A DNA stretch of 64,000 nucleotides from Streptomyces sp. MA5143a (lineage in GTDB: Bacteria; Actinomycetota; Actinomycetes; Streptomycetales; Streptomycetaceae): positions 142,403 to 206,402 of the forward strand of contig NZ_OLMK01000001.1 of assembly GCF_900290235.1 (NCBI RefSeq), given 5' to 3'. Position numbers and translations under genes: made by a program. The notes beneath the pieces were generated by a model, which saw only the letters and a list, made by a program, of their open reading frames with translations, did no database searches and was not told the origin of the DNA. Below are positions 42,815 to 52,555 of the stretch, one piece after another (within the stretch, counting starts at the first letter, position 1; each line of letters opens with the position of its first letter).

Positions 42815-43489
42815 TCACGACATCGGCTCGCCCGTACGGCCGGTGGCGCTCAGCGTCGCGAAGACGATCACGTTGTCCCGGTACTCCTCGCCGGAGCGGG
42901 GGCCACCGCACGTGATGAGACGGAGTTCGGGGCGGTCCACGTTCCCGTAGACCTCCGCCGCCGGGAAGTCGGCCTTGGCGACGGTCCGCACACGGTCGAC
43001 GGTGAACTCCGCCGTCGAGCCGTCGGCCCGGCGCGCGGTGATCCGCGCGCCGCGCCGCAGCCGCGCGAGCCGGCGGAAGACACCGTCGCCGTAGGCCCCG
43101 ACCGTGACGTGCCCGAGGATCACCGAGGGGCCGGTCTGACCCGGTGTCGGTGAGTGCCGGTACCACCCCGCCCGGTCGTGCTCCGCCACCGGCGGCACCT
43201 CCACGCTCCCGTCCGCCGCCAGCCCCAGCCCCATGACCGGCGTGTCCACCCCGATGGCCGGGATCAGCAGCCTGACCGGCACGGAGCGCGCCAGCGGCGA
43301 CGGCGACCCGCCCGAGGAGGACGACCGACGGGCCGCGTCCGACGAGAGGGGAGACGGGGCTGTGTCGACCGGTGGACCGCCCGAGTCCCGGCCCCCGGCC
43401 CCGCCGCTCCCCCGACACCCGACGAGCAGCGAGGCCGCCGCCACGGCGACGAGGGAGCGTCGGGAGAGCGCCCCGGTGGGCGGTGTCAT
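42815..43489 (-). CDS. class F sortase
   Basis: This 224-residue membrane-anchored transpeptidase has an N-terminal hydrophobic segment with a possible lipobox (LLVGCRG) and a Gly/Ser linker. The sortase barrel begins VRLLIPAIGVDTPVMGLGLA. The catalytic His is in VILGHVTVGAYGDGVFRRL, the Cys in LRLITCGGPR and the Arg in EEYRDNVIVFA. Class F enzymes of actinobacteria attach surface proteins with LPxTG-like signals. Its ATG at 43489 overlaps the stop of the upstream cell-wall protein (TGA 43486-43488), strong evidence that the neighbour is its dedicated substrate. Confidence 0.88.
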   Translation of the reverse strand: MTPPTGALSRRSLVAVAAASLLVGCRGSGGAGGRDSGGPPVDTAPSPLSSDAARRSSSSGGSPSPLARSVPVRLLIPAIGVDTPVMGLGLAADGSVEVPPVAEHDRAGWYRHSPTPGQTGPSVILGHVTVGAYGDGVFRRLARLRRGARITARRADGSTAEFTVDRVRTVAKADFPAAEVYGNVDRPELRLITCGGPRSGEEYRDNVIVFATLSATGRTGEPMS

Positions 43490-43890
43490 GCCGTGTCGCC
43501 CCGGCGGCGCCGGACGAGGACGATCGCGCCGGCCCCGCCGACGAGGGCCGCGACGGCGCCCGAGCCGATGAGCACCGCTCCGGTCCCGGACCCGTCCGAC
43601 TCCGCCGCCTCCCCGGTGTCGGGCGCCCCGCTCGGCACCACGGAGACCTGGCTGGGCACCGGAGACGCATCGGTGGCGTCCTCGGCCGGCTCGGGGGTGG
43701 TCGAATCCTCGGCGGGCCCGGGCGTGGTCGAATCCTCGGCGGGCCCGGCGGTGGACGGCACGGGCGTTGCGGTGGAGGTCGCCGACCGGGGCGCGGCGGA
43801 CGGTGCGGTGTCGTCGGCGAACGCGGGCAGCGCGCCGGCCAGGACGGCGGTGCAGGCCAGGGCCGCGGCACTGAGGACGGTACGGCGCAT
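43486..43890 (-). CDS. sortase-anchored surface protein (APDTG-type signal)
   Basis: This 134-residue exported protein begins with a signal peptide (RRTVLSAAALACTAVLAGAL, cleaved after PAFA). A Thr/Pro/Ala/Glu stalk follows with repeated GPAEDSTTP units. It then has a sorting signal: GAPDTGEA, a 22-residue hydrophobic span (AVLIGSGAVAALVGGAGAIV) and the tail RRRRGDTA. APDTG deviates from canonical LPxTG at the first position, which may explain the dedicated sortase gene that overlaps its stop. The stalk suggests a small spacer or adhesin protein on the wall; no folded domain is visible. Confidence 0.82.
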   Translation of the reverse strand: MRRTVLSAAALACTAVLAGALPAFADDTAPSAAPRSATSTATPVPSTAGPAEDSTTPGPAEDSTTPEPAEDATDASPVPSQVSVVPSGAPDTGEAAESDGSGTGAVLIGSGAVAALVGGAGAIVLVRRRRGDTA

Positions 43891-44002
43891 GAGTCGCTCT
43901 CTCTCGTCGGGCCGCCCGGACGGTGACCCGGCGGGGCGGCGTTGCGGATCGAGCGGAGAGACGAGACAGCGACCGACCCCGTTGTAAAGAGATGGCAAAG
44001 TC

Positions 44003-44040
44003 GTTGTCGCGGGCCGGAGTCGGCCCGCCACCGCGACCCA
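44003..44040 (-). terminator. imperfect hairpin between two minus-strand genes
   Basis: GTCGCGG...CCGCGAC flanks an inner GGCC/GGCC stem around AGT, giving a long bulged hairpin in the 200-bp gap between the membrane protein gene and the sortase substrate gene. It is a plausible terminator for the former. Confidence 0.4.
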
Positions 44041-44089
44041 CCTCTCGGTACGGCGACCGCGGCACCCTGGTCGCAGTGGGTCCCACGGG

Positions 44090-44698
44090 TCACACGAGGA
44101 ACAGCAGTTCCACGGCGACCACCACGTCCACGACTCCGCACCACTCGGCGAAGGTGGGCGCGACGACACCGTCGAGCCGACGCACCCGCAGATGGGCGAA
44201 GTCCCAGACACCGTGGAGGAACCAGCCGGCGGCCACCAGGTACCGGCCCACGTCGGGGTCCAGCACCAGACCGGTGAGCGCGAGCGCGCCGAACACGACC
44301 GCGCCGGCCGCCTGGACGCCAAGGAGGGGCCGTCCGTGGGGAGTTCCGCGCGCGGCGCCCCACAGCAGTACCGCCAGCGCGACGCCCACCATGACACCGG
44401 CCGGTGAGACGACGTCCAGGAGTTGCAGGGCGAACGCGAACACCACGCCCGCCCCCAGCACGGGCCAGGTCGCCTTCGCCCTCCCCGCCTGATGGACGAC
44501 CACGTACAGCAGCGGGAGGAGCGGCAGGAACTCCCCGTATCCGCGGACGGCACCGGCCGCTTCCTCCGACCCGCCCAGCACCAACCCGGGCACCGTCAGG
44601 GCGAGCGCGAGGGCCGTGGGCCAGCGCCGCAACAGCGCCCGGCCCGGCCGCCGCTCCTGGGACACGTCGCTGGAACTGGAGGAGGTCGTGGCACACAT
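44090..44698 (-). CDS. six-span hypothetical membrane protein
   Basis: This 202-residue protein starts at ATG 44698 directly after AGGAGACC. It has a Ser-rich cytoplasmic N-terminus (MCATTSSSSSDVSQE) and then about six membrane helices. The last include VGRYLVAAGWFLHGVWDFAH and CGVVDVVVAVELLFLV, with a conserved WFLHGxWDxAHxR motif I cannot place in a named family. It is divergent from the DesK/DesR-like pair across a 200-bp promoter region with an inverted repeat, so it is a likely target of that pair. The function is unknown. Confidence 0.7.
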   Translation of the reverse strand: MCATTSSSSSDVSQERRPGRALLRRWPTALALALTVPGLVLGGSEEAAGAVRGYGEFLPLLPLLYVVVHQAGRAKATWPVLGAGVVFAFALQLLDVVSPAGVMVGVALAVLLWGAARGTPHGRPLLGVQAAGAVVFGALALTGLVLDPDVGRYLVAAGWFLHGVWDFAHLRVRRLDGVVAPTFAEWCGVVDVVVAVELLFLV

Positions 44699-44839
44699 GG
44701 AGGTCTCCTGAGACACGAGGGAACGGCCATGAGAGGCGTCTGGCCGGGGCGAAGGGGGCGGGGTTCTTCCCCCGGCCCTCAGACTGCTCCCGCGCCGACG
44801 CCGCCAGTAGTGCCGTATCCGCACGCCCGCGCATGGCGT

Positions 44840-44859
44840 TGTCACGTCTCCGCGTGACA
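44840..44859. promoter_or_regulatory. inverted repeat in divergent promoter region
   Basis: TGTCACG-tctccg-CGTGACA lies between the membrane protein and the kinase gene, 39 bp from the kinase start. It is a candidate binding site for the response regulator encoded downstream. Confidence 0.45.
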
Positions 44860-44897
44860 TCTGTCATGCGGGGGCACGGCCGTACGACAATGACCGG

Positions 44898-46130
44898 GTG
44901 CGGGACGGGGAGAGCGAGCGCGGGGCGGAGCTGACGGGCTTCCGTCGTCTCACCTGGTGGACGGTGCCGGGGACCACCGTGTGCCTTCTGGTGCTGTTCT
45001 ACGGCGAGTGGGTCCTGGACCCGGACGTGCCCGCCCGGGCGCGCGTTCCGGTCGCCGTCGCCCTCGTGGTCGACACGGTCGCCGGCGCGGTCCTGCTCGG
45101 CCGGCCGCTGAGCCCGTCGACGGCCGCCGACGGCGCCCACCCTCCGCGCCCGCCACGGCATGCGCTGGTGACCCTGGTCGTCGCCACCGTCGTGCTCGCG
45201 GCCCTTCCACTGGCCCGGCGGGCCTACGAGCTGTGGGCGGTCGCCCCCGCCGTCACCACGGCCGTCTGCGCGACCTTCCTCCGCCCCCGCCACCGCAGGT
45301 TCCTGCTCGCCGGCGCGGTGCTCCTCGCCACGCTGCCGGGCGCCGCGGTCAGTCTGTCCGCCGGTGACGGGGAGCTGCCGTACGCCGCGCTCTTCCCGGC
45401 CGGGCTCGTCGCCTTCACCGCGTGGACGGTGCTCGGCCCCCTGTGGGCCTGGAACATCGCCGGACGCCTCGACCGGGCGCGACGCCTGGAGGCCGAGCTG
45501 GCCGTGCGGGACGAACGGCTCCGCTTCGCCGCCGACCTGCACGACATCCAGGGCCACCACCTTCAGGTCATCGCCCTGAAAAGCGAGTTGGCGGCGCGGC
45601 TCGTGGAACGGGACCCCGCGCGGGCCGCCGCCGAGATGCGCGAGGTACGGCAGTTGTCGGCCGACGCCCTGCGCGACACCCGGGCCGTGGTGCGGGGTTA
45701 CCGCAGGACCACCCTCGACGACGAGATCGCCAACGCCGGGAAGGTGCTGGCCGCGGCCGGCATCGACACCCGCACGTCCCGCGAACCCGCCGCCCCCGGC
45801 CACGACCTGGCCGACCTCACCCGCCATCTGCTCGGCCTGGTCATGCGGGAGGCCACCACCAACGTCCTGCGCCACAGCCGCGCCCGGTACGCCGAGATCG
45901 ACCACCGGGTCACCGGCGACCGCGCCCGGCTGCGCGTGGCCAACGACGGCGCCGACGAGCGCCCCGGCAGCGGGGACGGCACCGGCCTGACCGCCCTCGC
46001 CGAGCGACTGGGGGCAGCCGGCGGCGAGTTGACGTGGCACCGCGACGGCGACCGCTTCGAGGTCACGGCCGTACTGCCGCTCGGCCGGGCCGACGCGACC
46101 CCCGAACCCCTGAAGGAAGTGGCCCGATGA
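44898..46130 (+). CDS. DesK-like sensor histidine kinase
   Basis: This 410-residue kinase has five or six N-terminal membrane spans (residues 18-190) and no extracellular sensor domain, so it probably senses membrane state or an intramembrane signal. A coiled linker leads to the HisKA_3 box ADLHDIQGHHLQVIALKSEL (phospho-His near residue 215). The ATPase domain follows (MREATTNVLRHSRA, the N-box, and GDGTGLTALAERLGAAGG). The start is GTG 44898. Its stop overlaps the regulator start (ATGA), a standard coupled pair resembling Bacillus DesK/DesR, which controls membrane lipid fluidity. The signal is not known. Confidence 0.88.
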   Translation: MRDGESERGAELTGFRRLTWWTVPGTTVCLLVLFYGEWVLDPDVPARARVPVAVALVVDTVAGAVLLGRPLSPSTAADGAHPPRPPRHALVTLVVATVVLAALPLARRAYELWAVAPAVTTAVCATFLRPRHRRFLLAGAVLLATLPGAAVSLSAGDGELPYAALFPAGLVAFTAWTVLGPLWAWNIAGRLDRARRLEAELAVRDERLRFAADLHDIQGHHLQVIALKSELAARLVERDPARAAAEMREVRQLSADALRDTRAVVRGYRRTTLDDEIANAGKVLAAAGIDTRTSREPAAPGHDLADLTRHLLGLVMREATTNVLRHSRARYAEIDHRVTGDRARLRVANDGADERPGSGDGTGLTALAERLGAAGGELTWHRDGDRFEVTAVLPLGRADATPEPLKEVAR

Positions 46131-46729
46131 TCCGGCTCCTCATCGCCGACGACGAGGACCTCCTGCGCGGCGCCCTCGCCGCGCTGCTCGCCCTGGAGGA
46201 CGACCTGCGGGTGGTCGCGGAGGCCGCCACCTCCACCGACGCGGTCCGGCTCGCCCGTGAACACCGCCCGGACATCGCCGTGCTCGACCTGGAGATGCCG
46301 CCGACCGACGGACTGCGCGCCGCCGAGGAGATCGGCGCCGAACTGCCCACGCGCACCGTCATCGTCACCCGGCACGCCCGGCCCGCCGTGCTGCGCCGGG
46401 CCCTCGCCGCCGGAGTGCGGGGCTTCGTCCCCAAGACCACCCCGGCCGCCCGGCTGGCGGAGATCCTCCGCGAGGTCGCCGCAGGACGCCGCTATGTCGA
46501 CCCCGACATCGCCGCGTCCGCGCTCACCGAGGACGACTGCCCCCTCAGCGACCGCGAACTCCAGGTTCTGCGCGCCGCCCGCACCGGAGCCTCCGTCGCC
46601 GAGATCGCCACCGAGGTCCATCTGGCCCAGGGCACCGTCCGCAACTACCTCTCGGCCGCGATGTCCAAACTGGGCGCCCCCACGCGCCACGCCGCGGCCC
46701 ACCACGCGTGGCAGCAGGGCTGGATCTGA
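46127..46729 (+). CDS. DesR-like response regulator
   Basis: This 200-residue NarL/DesR-type regulator has an acidic pocket in MIRLLIADDEDLL, the phospho-acceptor Asp in DIAVLDLEMPPTDGL, and conserved Thr/Lys later (TVIVTRHARP, FVPKTTPAARLAEI). The C-terminal LuxR HTH is LSDRELQVLRAARTGASVAE and EVHLAQGTVRNYLSAAMSKL. ATG 46127 overlaps the kinase stop. The likely target is its own promoter or that of the divergent membrane protein, where an inverted repeat lies. It converges with the nitrate reductase gene with only 22 bp between stops. Confidence 0.88.
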   Translation: MIRLLIADDEDLLRGALAALLALEDDLRVVAEAATSTDAVRLAREHRPDIAVLDLEMPPTDGLRAAEEIGAELPTRTVIVTRHARPAVLRRALAAGVRGFVPKTTPAARLAEILREVAAGRRYVDPDIAASALTEDDCPLSDRELQVLRAARTGASVAEIATEVHLAQGTVRNYLSAAMSKLGAPTRHAAAHHAWQQGWI

Positions 46730-46751
46730 TCCGGCCCCCGAGCCCGTGCCG

Positions 46752-49700
46752 TCAGTACACGTCCCGCACGTACCGCTTCTCGTTCGCCAGCTGCTTCACG
46801 TACGCTGCGGCCTCCGCCTCGCTCAGCCCGCCGTGGGCGACCGCGATGTCCCGCAGCGCCCGGTCGACGTCCTTCGCCATGCGGGAGGCGTCGCCGCAGA
46901 CGTAGAAGCGGGCGCCGTCCTGGAGCCAGTGCCACAGCTCGGGGCCGTGCTCACGCATCCGGTCCTGCACGTACACCTTCGCCCGCTGGTCCCGTGAGAA
47001 CGCGGTGTCCAGCCGGTCCAGCACCCCCACCCGCCGCAGCTCCGTCAGCTCGTCCTCGTAGTAGAAGTCGGTGGCCCGGTGCTGCTCGCCGAAGAACAGC
47101 CAGTTGGGCGCCCGGTGGCCGAGAGCCTGCCGCTCCTGGAGGAAGCCGACGAAGGGGGCGACGCCGGTGCCGGGGCCGACCATGACCATCGGGGTCGTGG
47201 CGTCCGCCGGCGGCCGGAAGTGCGGTGACCGCTGCACGAACACCGGCACCTCCAGCCCCGCCTCGCCGTCCGCGAGGAACGGTGAGCAGACCCCACCGCG
47301 CGGCTGCCCGCGCAGGTTCTCGTACCGCACGACTGACACGGTCAGCGACACCTCGTGCGGGTCGACGAGCGGGCTCGACGAGATGGAGTACAGCCGGGGC
47401 TGGAGCCGCTTGAACACCCCGGCCCACTCGGCCGCACAGGCCCGCACCGCGAACTCGGCGACCACGTCCACGGCCTGCCTGCCCCACGACCACTGGGCGA
47501 GCCCGTCCTTGTTGTCGGGCCGCATCAGCTTCTTCAACTCCCGGTTGTCCCGCGTCCGTTCGGAGACGAAGCGAAGCAGGTCCGGGGTGATCCGGGTGAT
47601 GTCGAGATGCCGGTGCAGCGCCTCGGCGAAGGGCACCTCGCCGACACCGGCGACCTCCACGGCGGCCGAGCCGTCCAGACCGGTCACCGCCAGCCATTCC
47701 GAGACCAGGCCGGGGGAGTTGACCGGCCGCACCCCGAGCGCGTCACCCGCCTCGTAGGTGAGCCCCGTCCCCTTCGTGTCGAAGGTGAACCGGCGTACCT
47801 CCTTGCCCGCCCCCGGCAGGCTGAGCAGCCGGTTGCCGACCAGCCGGGCGTGCGCGGGCGCGGGCCGGGCGGACCGGGGCGCGACGGGCGCGGAGAGGGG
47901 GGCCGTGACGGGGGCTGTGCCGGGCGCGGTCTGCGGGCCCGCCTCCGTCAGTCCCCGTGCAGCGGTGGTCTCCGTCCCGGTGCCGAGCGCGGTGAGCACC
48001 TGGCCTAGCCAGGCGTCCGCCGACGGCTCGTAGTCCGGCTCGCAGTCCGTGCGGGGCGCCAGCCGCACCGCGCCCAGCTCGTCGAGCCGGGCGTCCAGCC
48101 GCCGGCCGTGCCCGCAGAAGTCGTCGTACGACGAGTCGCCGAACGCCAGCACCGCGTACCGCACACCGTCCAGCCGTGGTGCCTCCCGGTCCGTGAGCGC
48201 CTCCCAGAAACCGGAGCCGTTGTCGGGTGCGTCCCCGTCGCCGAAGGTGCTCGTGATGAGCAACAGGTCCGCGCCGCGCGGCAGTTCGGACGGGGCGGCC
48301 TCGTCCATGCCGACCAGCGTCGCCCGGTGCCCCGCCGCGCCCAGATGCTCGGCCGCGGCCACCGCGAACTCCTCCGCGGTGCCGGTCTGCGAGGCCCACA
48401 GCACCACGACGTCCCGCCCGGCCGCCCCGGCCGTGGGGACGGCCACGGGCGCCGCGGACCGCGAGTACATTCCGGCGAGCACCCCGTTCACCCACAGCGC
48501 GTGCTCGGGGCTGAACGGCGCGTCCGGCGGCAGCACGGGCACCCCGGTGACCCCGGACCCGAGCCCGGCGAGGAACCCGGTGAGGTACTGGCGCTCCTGG
48601 GCGGAGAGCACGGGCGGAGGAGCGGGTGCGAGCCCGAAGGGATTGGCGCCAGGCGCGACCGCGGTCGGGACGAGCGCCTCGGCCGTGTGAGCCGTGCCCG
48701 TCCGGGTGTCGACCGCGCCGGCCGCGACCGGCTGGGTCCCGGTCGGCGACGGCGCGGGCGCCGCCACCTTCGTCAGCCCCACCGCGCACACCTTCAACTC
48801 CGGCTGGAACGACAGCGGGTCCACCGCGTCGCTGGTCACCGCGTTGATGCTCAGATACTCCCCGAACAGGTCGTTCCAGTGGAACGGCGCGAACAGGCAC
48901 CCCGGCCGCACCCGGTCCGTCACGACCACCGGCAGCACGGCCCGCCCCCGCCGCGAGGCGACCTCGACGAAGTCGCCGTCGGCGACGTGCAGCGCCTGCG
49001 CGTCCCGCGGATGCACCTCCACGAACGGCCCGGGGTTCAGCCGGTTGAGCTTGGCGACCCTGCCCGTCTTCGTCAGCGTGTGCCACTGGTGCTGCAACCG
49101 CCCGGTGTTGAGCACGAACGGGAAGTCGTCGTCCGGGAGTTCGGCGGGCTCCATGTGCGGCCGTGCGTGGAACACGGCACGCCCGCTCGCGGTGGGGAAC
49201 GTCAGCCCGCCGTCCGCGTCCACGTACCGGATCGGGTTCCGCGCCGGTCCGGTCTCCTCCGCGGCCGGCCACTGCACCGTCGTCGACCGCAGCCGCTCGT
49301 ACGTCACTCCCCGCAGATCCCACCCGGTCTTCGGGTTCCACGCCTGCTTGATCTCCTCGAAGACCTGCTCGGCGCTGTCGTACGAGAAGCCCTTCTCGAA
49401 GCCCATCTCCCGTGCGACGGCGGCGATGATCCGCCAGTCCGCCATCGCCTCGCCCGGTGGGTCGGCGGCCGCGGAGGCCAGCGTCAGATTCCGCTCGCTG
49501 TTGACGAGGACGCCCTCGGACTCGGTCCACAGGGCCCCGGGCAGCACGACATCGGCGTACGCGTTGGTCTCGGTGTCGGCGAACACGTCCTGCGTGACGA
49601 CGAACTCCGCGGCCTCCAGCCCCTCGATCACGGTCTTCCGGTTGGCGACGGAGGCGACGGGGTTGGTGCAGATGATCCAGCACGCCTTGATCTCGCCGTC

Positions 49701-50912
49701 GGCCATCCTCCGGAACATCTCGACGGTGCCCTTGCCGAAACCGTCCGGGCGCAGCGTGTCCGGCGCCAGCCCCCACAGTTCCTCGACGAACGCCCGCTCC
49801 TCGTCCACGAGCACCGACCGCTGGCCCGGCAGCCCCGGCCCCATGTAGCCCATCTCGCGCCCGCCCATGGCGTTGGGCTGCCCGGTCAGCGAGAACGGCC
49901 CGCTGCCCGGCCGGCAGATGGCGCCGGTCGCCAGATGCAGGTTGACGAGGGCGTTGGTGTTCCAGGTGCCGTGCGTGGACTGGTTGAGCCCCATGGTCCA
50001 GCAGCTCGTCCACTCGGCGGCCTCGCCGATCAGCCGCGCGGCCTCGCGGATGTCGTCCGCCACGAGCCCGGTGACGGAGGCGACGGCGTCCGGCGCGTAG
50101 TCGGCGAGGAAGTCAGGCATCGCCTCCCAGCCCTCGGTGTGGGCGGCGATGAACTCCGGGTCGGTGTGCCCGTTCGCGTGCAGCAGATGCAGCAGCCCGT
50201 TGAGCAGCGCGAGGTCCGTACCGGGGCGGATCTGGAGGAACAGGTCGGCCTTCTCGGCGGTCGCCGTCCGCCGCGGATCGACGACGATCAGCTTCGCGCC
50301 CGCCTTGACCCGGTCCATCATCCGCAGGAAGAGGATGGGGTGGCAGTCGGCCATGTTCGAGCCGATCACGAGGAAGACGTCCGCCTTGTCGAGGTCCTCG
50401 TACGAGCCGGGCGGCCCGTCGGCGCCCAGCGACAGCTTGTAGCCGGTGCCGGCGCTCGCCATGCACAGCCGGGAGTTCGACTCGATCTGGTTGGTGCGGA
50501 TGAAGCCCTTGGCCAGCTTGTTCGCCAGGTACTGAGCCTCCAGGCTCATCTGGCCGGACACGTAGAACGCGAACGCGTCGGGCCCGTGTTCGTCGATGAT
50601 CGCGCGCAGCCGCCGGGCCGTCTCGGAGAGGGCGTCCGCGACCGGCACGGGCACCGGCTCGTCACCCCGGTCGTCCCGTACGAGGGCCGTGGTGAGCCGG
50701 CCGGGCGCGGCCAGCATGTCGGCGGTCGTCGCGCCCTTGGTGCACAGTCGGCCGAAGTTCGCCGGGTGGGACTTGTCGCCGGTCGCCCTCAGGACCGTGC
50801 GCCGCCCGTCGGGACCCGTCCCGACGTCCAGGAGCATGCCGCAGCCGACACCGCAGTACGAGCACACGGTCCGCACCTGGGTGGTGGTGCTCGGCGGGCC
50901 CTGCGCGACCAC
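46752..50912 (-). CDS. assimilatory nitrate reductase fused to CysJ-like diflavin reductase
   Basis: This is a 1386-residue two-part enzyme. Residues 1-700 are a molybdopterin oxidoreductase. A [4Fe-4S] site is formed by [12 protein letters not shown] and GRLCTKG. The Mo-ligand Cys is probably in [14 protein letters not shown], and a molydopterin-binding C-domain follows ([20 protein letters not shown]). After a Pro/Ala linker come an FMN flavodoxin domain ([18 protein letters not shown], near 835), an FAD domain (RLYSISSSP, near 1175) and the NADPH site ([16 protein letters not shown]), ending RDVY. It reduces nitrate to nitrite with NADPH in one chain. GTG 50912 is the start. No [2Fe-2S] cysteines are seen between the halves. 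A GlnR-like box lies upstream. Confidence 0.9.
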   Translation of the reverse strand: MVAQGPPSTTTQVRTVCSYCGVGCGMLLDVGTGPDGRRTVLRATGDKSHPANFGRLCTKGATTADMLAAPGRLTTALVRDDRGDEPVPVPVADALSETARRLRAIIDEHGPDAFAFYVSGQMSLEAQYLANKLAKGFIRTNQIESNSRLCMASAGTGYKLSLGADGPPGSYEDLDKADVFLVIGSNMADCHPILFLRMMDRVKAGAKLIVVDPRRTATAEKADLFLQIRPGTDLALLNGLLHLLHANGHTDPEFIAAHTEGWEAMPDFLADYAPDAVASVTGLVADDIREAARLIGEAAEWTSCWTMGLNQSTHGTWNTNALVNLHLATGAICRPGSGPFSLTGQPNAMGGREMGYMGPGLPGQRSVLVDEERAFVEELWGLAPDTLRPDGFGKGTVEMFRRMADGEIKACWIICTNPVASVANRKTVIEGLEAAEFVVTQDVFADTETNAYADVVLPGALWTESEGVLVNSERNLTLASAAADPPGEAMADWRIIAAVAREMGFEKGFSYDSAEQVFEEIKQAWNPKTGWDLRGVTYERLRSTTVQWPAAEETGPARNPIRYVDADGGLTFPTASGRAVFHARPHMEPAELPDDDFPFVLNTGRLQHQWHTLTKTGRVAKLNRLNPGPFVEVHPRDAQALHVADGDFVEVASRRGRAVLPVVVTDRVRPGCLFAPFHWNDLFGEYLSINAVTSDAVDPLSFQPELKVCAVGLTKVAAPAPSPTGTQPVAAGAVDTRTGTAHTAEALVPTAVAPGANPFGLAPAPPPVLSAQERQYLTGFLAGLGSGVTGVPVLPPDAPFSPEHALWVNGVLAGMYSRSAAPVAVPTAGAAGRDVVVLWASQTGTAEEFAVAAAEHLGAAGHRATLVGMDEAAPSELPRGADLLLITSTFGDGDAPDNGSGFWEALTDREAPRLDGVRYAVLAFGDSSYDDFCGHGRRLDARLDELGAVRLAPRTDCEPDYEPSADAWLGQVLTALGTGTETTAARGLTEAGPQTAPGTAPVTAPLSAPVAPRSARPAPAHARLVGNRLLSLPGAGKEVRRFTFDTKGTGLTYEAGDALGVRPVNSPGLVSEWLAVTGLDGSAAVEVAGVGEVPFAEALHRHLDITRITPDLLRFVSERTRDNRELKKLMRPDNKDGLAQWSWGRQAVDVVAEFAVRACAAEWAGVFKRLQPRLYSISSSPLVDPHEVSLTVSVVRYENLRGQPRGGVCSPFLADGEAGLEVPVFVQRSPHFRPPADATTPMVMVGPGTGVAPFVGFLQERQALGHRAPNWLFFGEQHRATDFYYEDELTELRRVGVLDRLDTAFSRDQRAKVYVQDRMREHGPELWHWLQDGARFYVCGDASRMAKDVDRALRDIAVAHGGLSEAEAAAYVKQLANEKRYVRDVY

Positions 50913-51029
50913 GGGCGGCCCCTCTCTGTCGGCGTGCGGGGTGTCCGGTCCCCTTCTGGTACGGCGGCCGGACTGCTTCCGCTCAGCGTCCTGATGGCCG
51001 CCGGGCAGGCTCGATCGTACGAATTGCCC

Positions 51030-51045
51030 ATTACGTCGATGTCAC
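51030..51045 (-). promoter_or_regulatory. GlnR-like half box upstream of nitrate reductase
   Basis: Read on the minus strand, GTGAC-atcgac-GTAAT fits the GlnR pattern GTNAC-n6-GNAAN, about 120 bp ahead of the nitrate reductase start. GlnR activates nitrate assimilation genes in Streptomyces, so control by nitrogen status is plausible. It is a single partial match. Confidence 0.4.
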
Positions 51046-51247
51046 ATGACCTGATCATGAGGGGTTACGCCCACCACACACCGTCCTGCGCGGGGCTGTG
51101 AGGCCACGATCCGGCGAGACGTCGGAGGGGGTCTCGCGGCCCGCCTCCCGGCCCACCTCGCGGTCCGTGTCGCTGTTGGGCCGAACGGGTGACCATGCGT
51201 AAGAATTGGTCGATGCAGTCAATCAGTGTGAGCCAGGGGGAAGGCCG

Positions 51248-51646
51248 GTGAACAGGGTGAACAGCCACGATGTCACCGACGAACAGTGGGAGGGGCTCGC
51301 ACAGGTCGTGCCGCTGCGGGGCCGGGACGCCTGGCCGTCCGCGGTCGACCACCGGACCATACCGGAGGCCGAGACGGAGGCCCGGCGCCGTTTCGTCGTC
51401 CTGCGCGTCAATGTCTTCGCGGACGCCCGCGACGTCGCCGAGACGCTGATGGCGGGCATTCCGGTCCTCCTCGACCTCTCCGGCGCGGAGACCGAGGTGG
51501 CCAAGCGAGTCCTCGACTTCAGCACCGGCGTCGTCTTCGGCCTCGCCAGCGGAATGCACCGAGTCGACCGCAACGTGTTCCTCCTCACACCCCACGGCAT
51601 GGAGGTCCGAGGCCTGATGGAGAACGCGGGAGTCCCCGGAGTCTGA
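51248..51646 (+). CDS. sepF: SepF-like cell division protein
   Basis: This 132-residue protein matches the SepF core. It has an N-terminal polar region and then the alpha/beta domain (RRFVVLRVNVFADARDVAET, LMAGIPVLLDLSGAETEVAK, RVLDFSTGVVFGLASGMHRV). GLASGMHRVDRNVFLL is the conserved end. SepF binds FtsZ and the membrane to build the division ring. Most Streptomyces carry two or three paralogues, and this short one lacks the usual N-terminal amphipathic membrane helix, so it may be an accessory SepF (SepF2/3 type). GTG 51248 follows GGGGAAGG. It lies away from the ftsZ cluster. Confidence 0.82.
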   Translation: MNRVNSHDVTDEQWEGLAQVVPLRGRDAWPSAVDHRTIPEAETEARRRFVVLRVNVFADARDVAETLMAGIPVLLDLSGAETEVAKRVLDFSTGVVFGLASGMHRVDRNVFLLTPHGMEVRGLMENAGVPGV

Positions 51647-51662
51647 ACTCTCACCGGGAGTC

Positions 51663-51698
51663 GCTCGGAGCGCCCACCACACGCGCGGCGCTCCGAGC
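51663..51698 (+). terminator. hairpin terminator after sepF
   Basis: GCTCGGAGCGCC and GGCGCTCCGAGC form a perfect 12-bp stem around 12 nt, beginning 16 bases after the stop. Confidence 0.75.
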
Positions 51699-52555
51699 GG
51701 CTCCGGGCCCCGGGGGCGGCCCGCCGGGGGGCGGCGGCACCGATGGCGGTGCCCACGCGGGCCAGCGTCCCGCCCCTCCGCCGGGCCTCGAGCCACCCCC
51801 GGCCGCAGCGAGGCCGAACGCCGCACGGCGGCAGTTCCCGCCGGCGGTGACCCGCCAGCCGGGGGCAAGCCCCCGGGCCCCCGCCGAGCCCTCGCCCCGG
51901 CCCGCTGGCCATCCCCTCCGAAGGGGCGAGTCGATACGTCGGCGGCCTGTGGCCTGCGGCCGACGTTCGGCGGCCTGTCTCCAGGGTGAGCCCCCGCCCT
52001 CGCAGGTACCGCCTGCTCCGGCCGCCGGTGTCCCGCCCCGTGGGGGAGGCGTCCGCCCCGCCCCCCGCGGTCGCCCTCCCCGCGTCATTGCCTGTGCCCG
52101 AACCCGGATGGCGTGCCCCGGCCTGCCGTCGGCCCGGCGAATCCCTGATTCCCGCCGGATTCCCGCCGGCTTCCCAACGTCGGGCCCGGTTGGGTTCCGA
52201 GCAACGGGCGCCCCTGGCAAACGAGGGGCGGATGCCGCCCAGCGGTCCGGGCGCTGCCCAAGCCGTCCGCCGGCGCCACCGAGCCATCGGGCCGACGCCC
52301 CCAGCCCACCTCCCGGCGGTGTGAGCCGTCACCCGAGTGCTGCCCCCGGCGCTCCGCAACCCCAGCCCCATCGCCCGGGTTTCCCCCAATCCTTCACCGG
52401 GCGTTTCCGGCCCCCCTTCACCCCGCGCTCGCCGACCCTCGCCGGCGCTCCCGGAACAACCAAGGCGCGTCCCCGTGTGGAAGCGCTCCCTCGAACGTAG
52501 GAAGATCCACGTGGTGGAACGGTTCGTCTGGCGCGGCGCCCCCTACGGTCCGCAT
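51699..52555. other. long gene-free GC-rich region
   Basis: About 860 bp hold no gene I can support. Open frames exist on both strands, but all are Pro/Arg/Ala-rich with no recognisable domain, start signal or codon pattern. Short repeats such as CCCGCCGGATTCCCGCCGG and GGGGGCAAGCCCCC hairpins are present. The last 60 bp should hold the promoter of the ATPase gene. Confidence 0.5.

Noticed and set aside
42204..46040. A 1278-codon open frame on the minus strand across the sortase, membrane protein and kinase genes
   Set aside because: Only the last 175 codons are real (the sigma factor). The rest is Arg/Pro/Gly-rich sequence antisense or out of frame to good genes, a GC-rich artefact.
51699..52555. 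A Pro/Arg-rich protein in the long gap
   Set aside because: Frames on both strands are of similar length and composition with no ribosome site or domain; typical of Streptomyces intergenic DNA.
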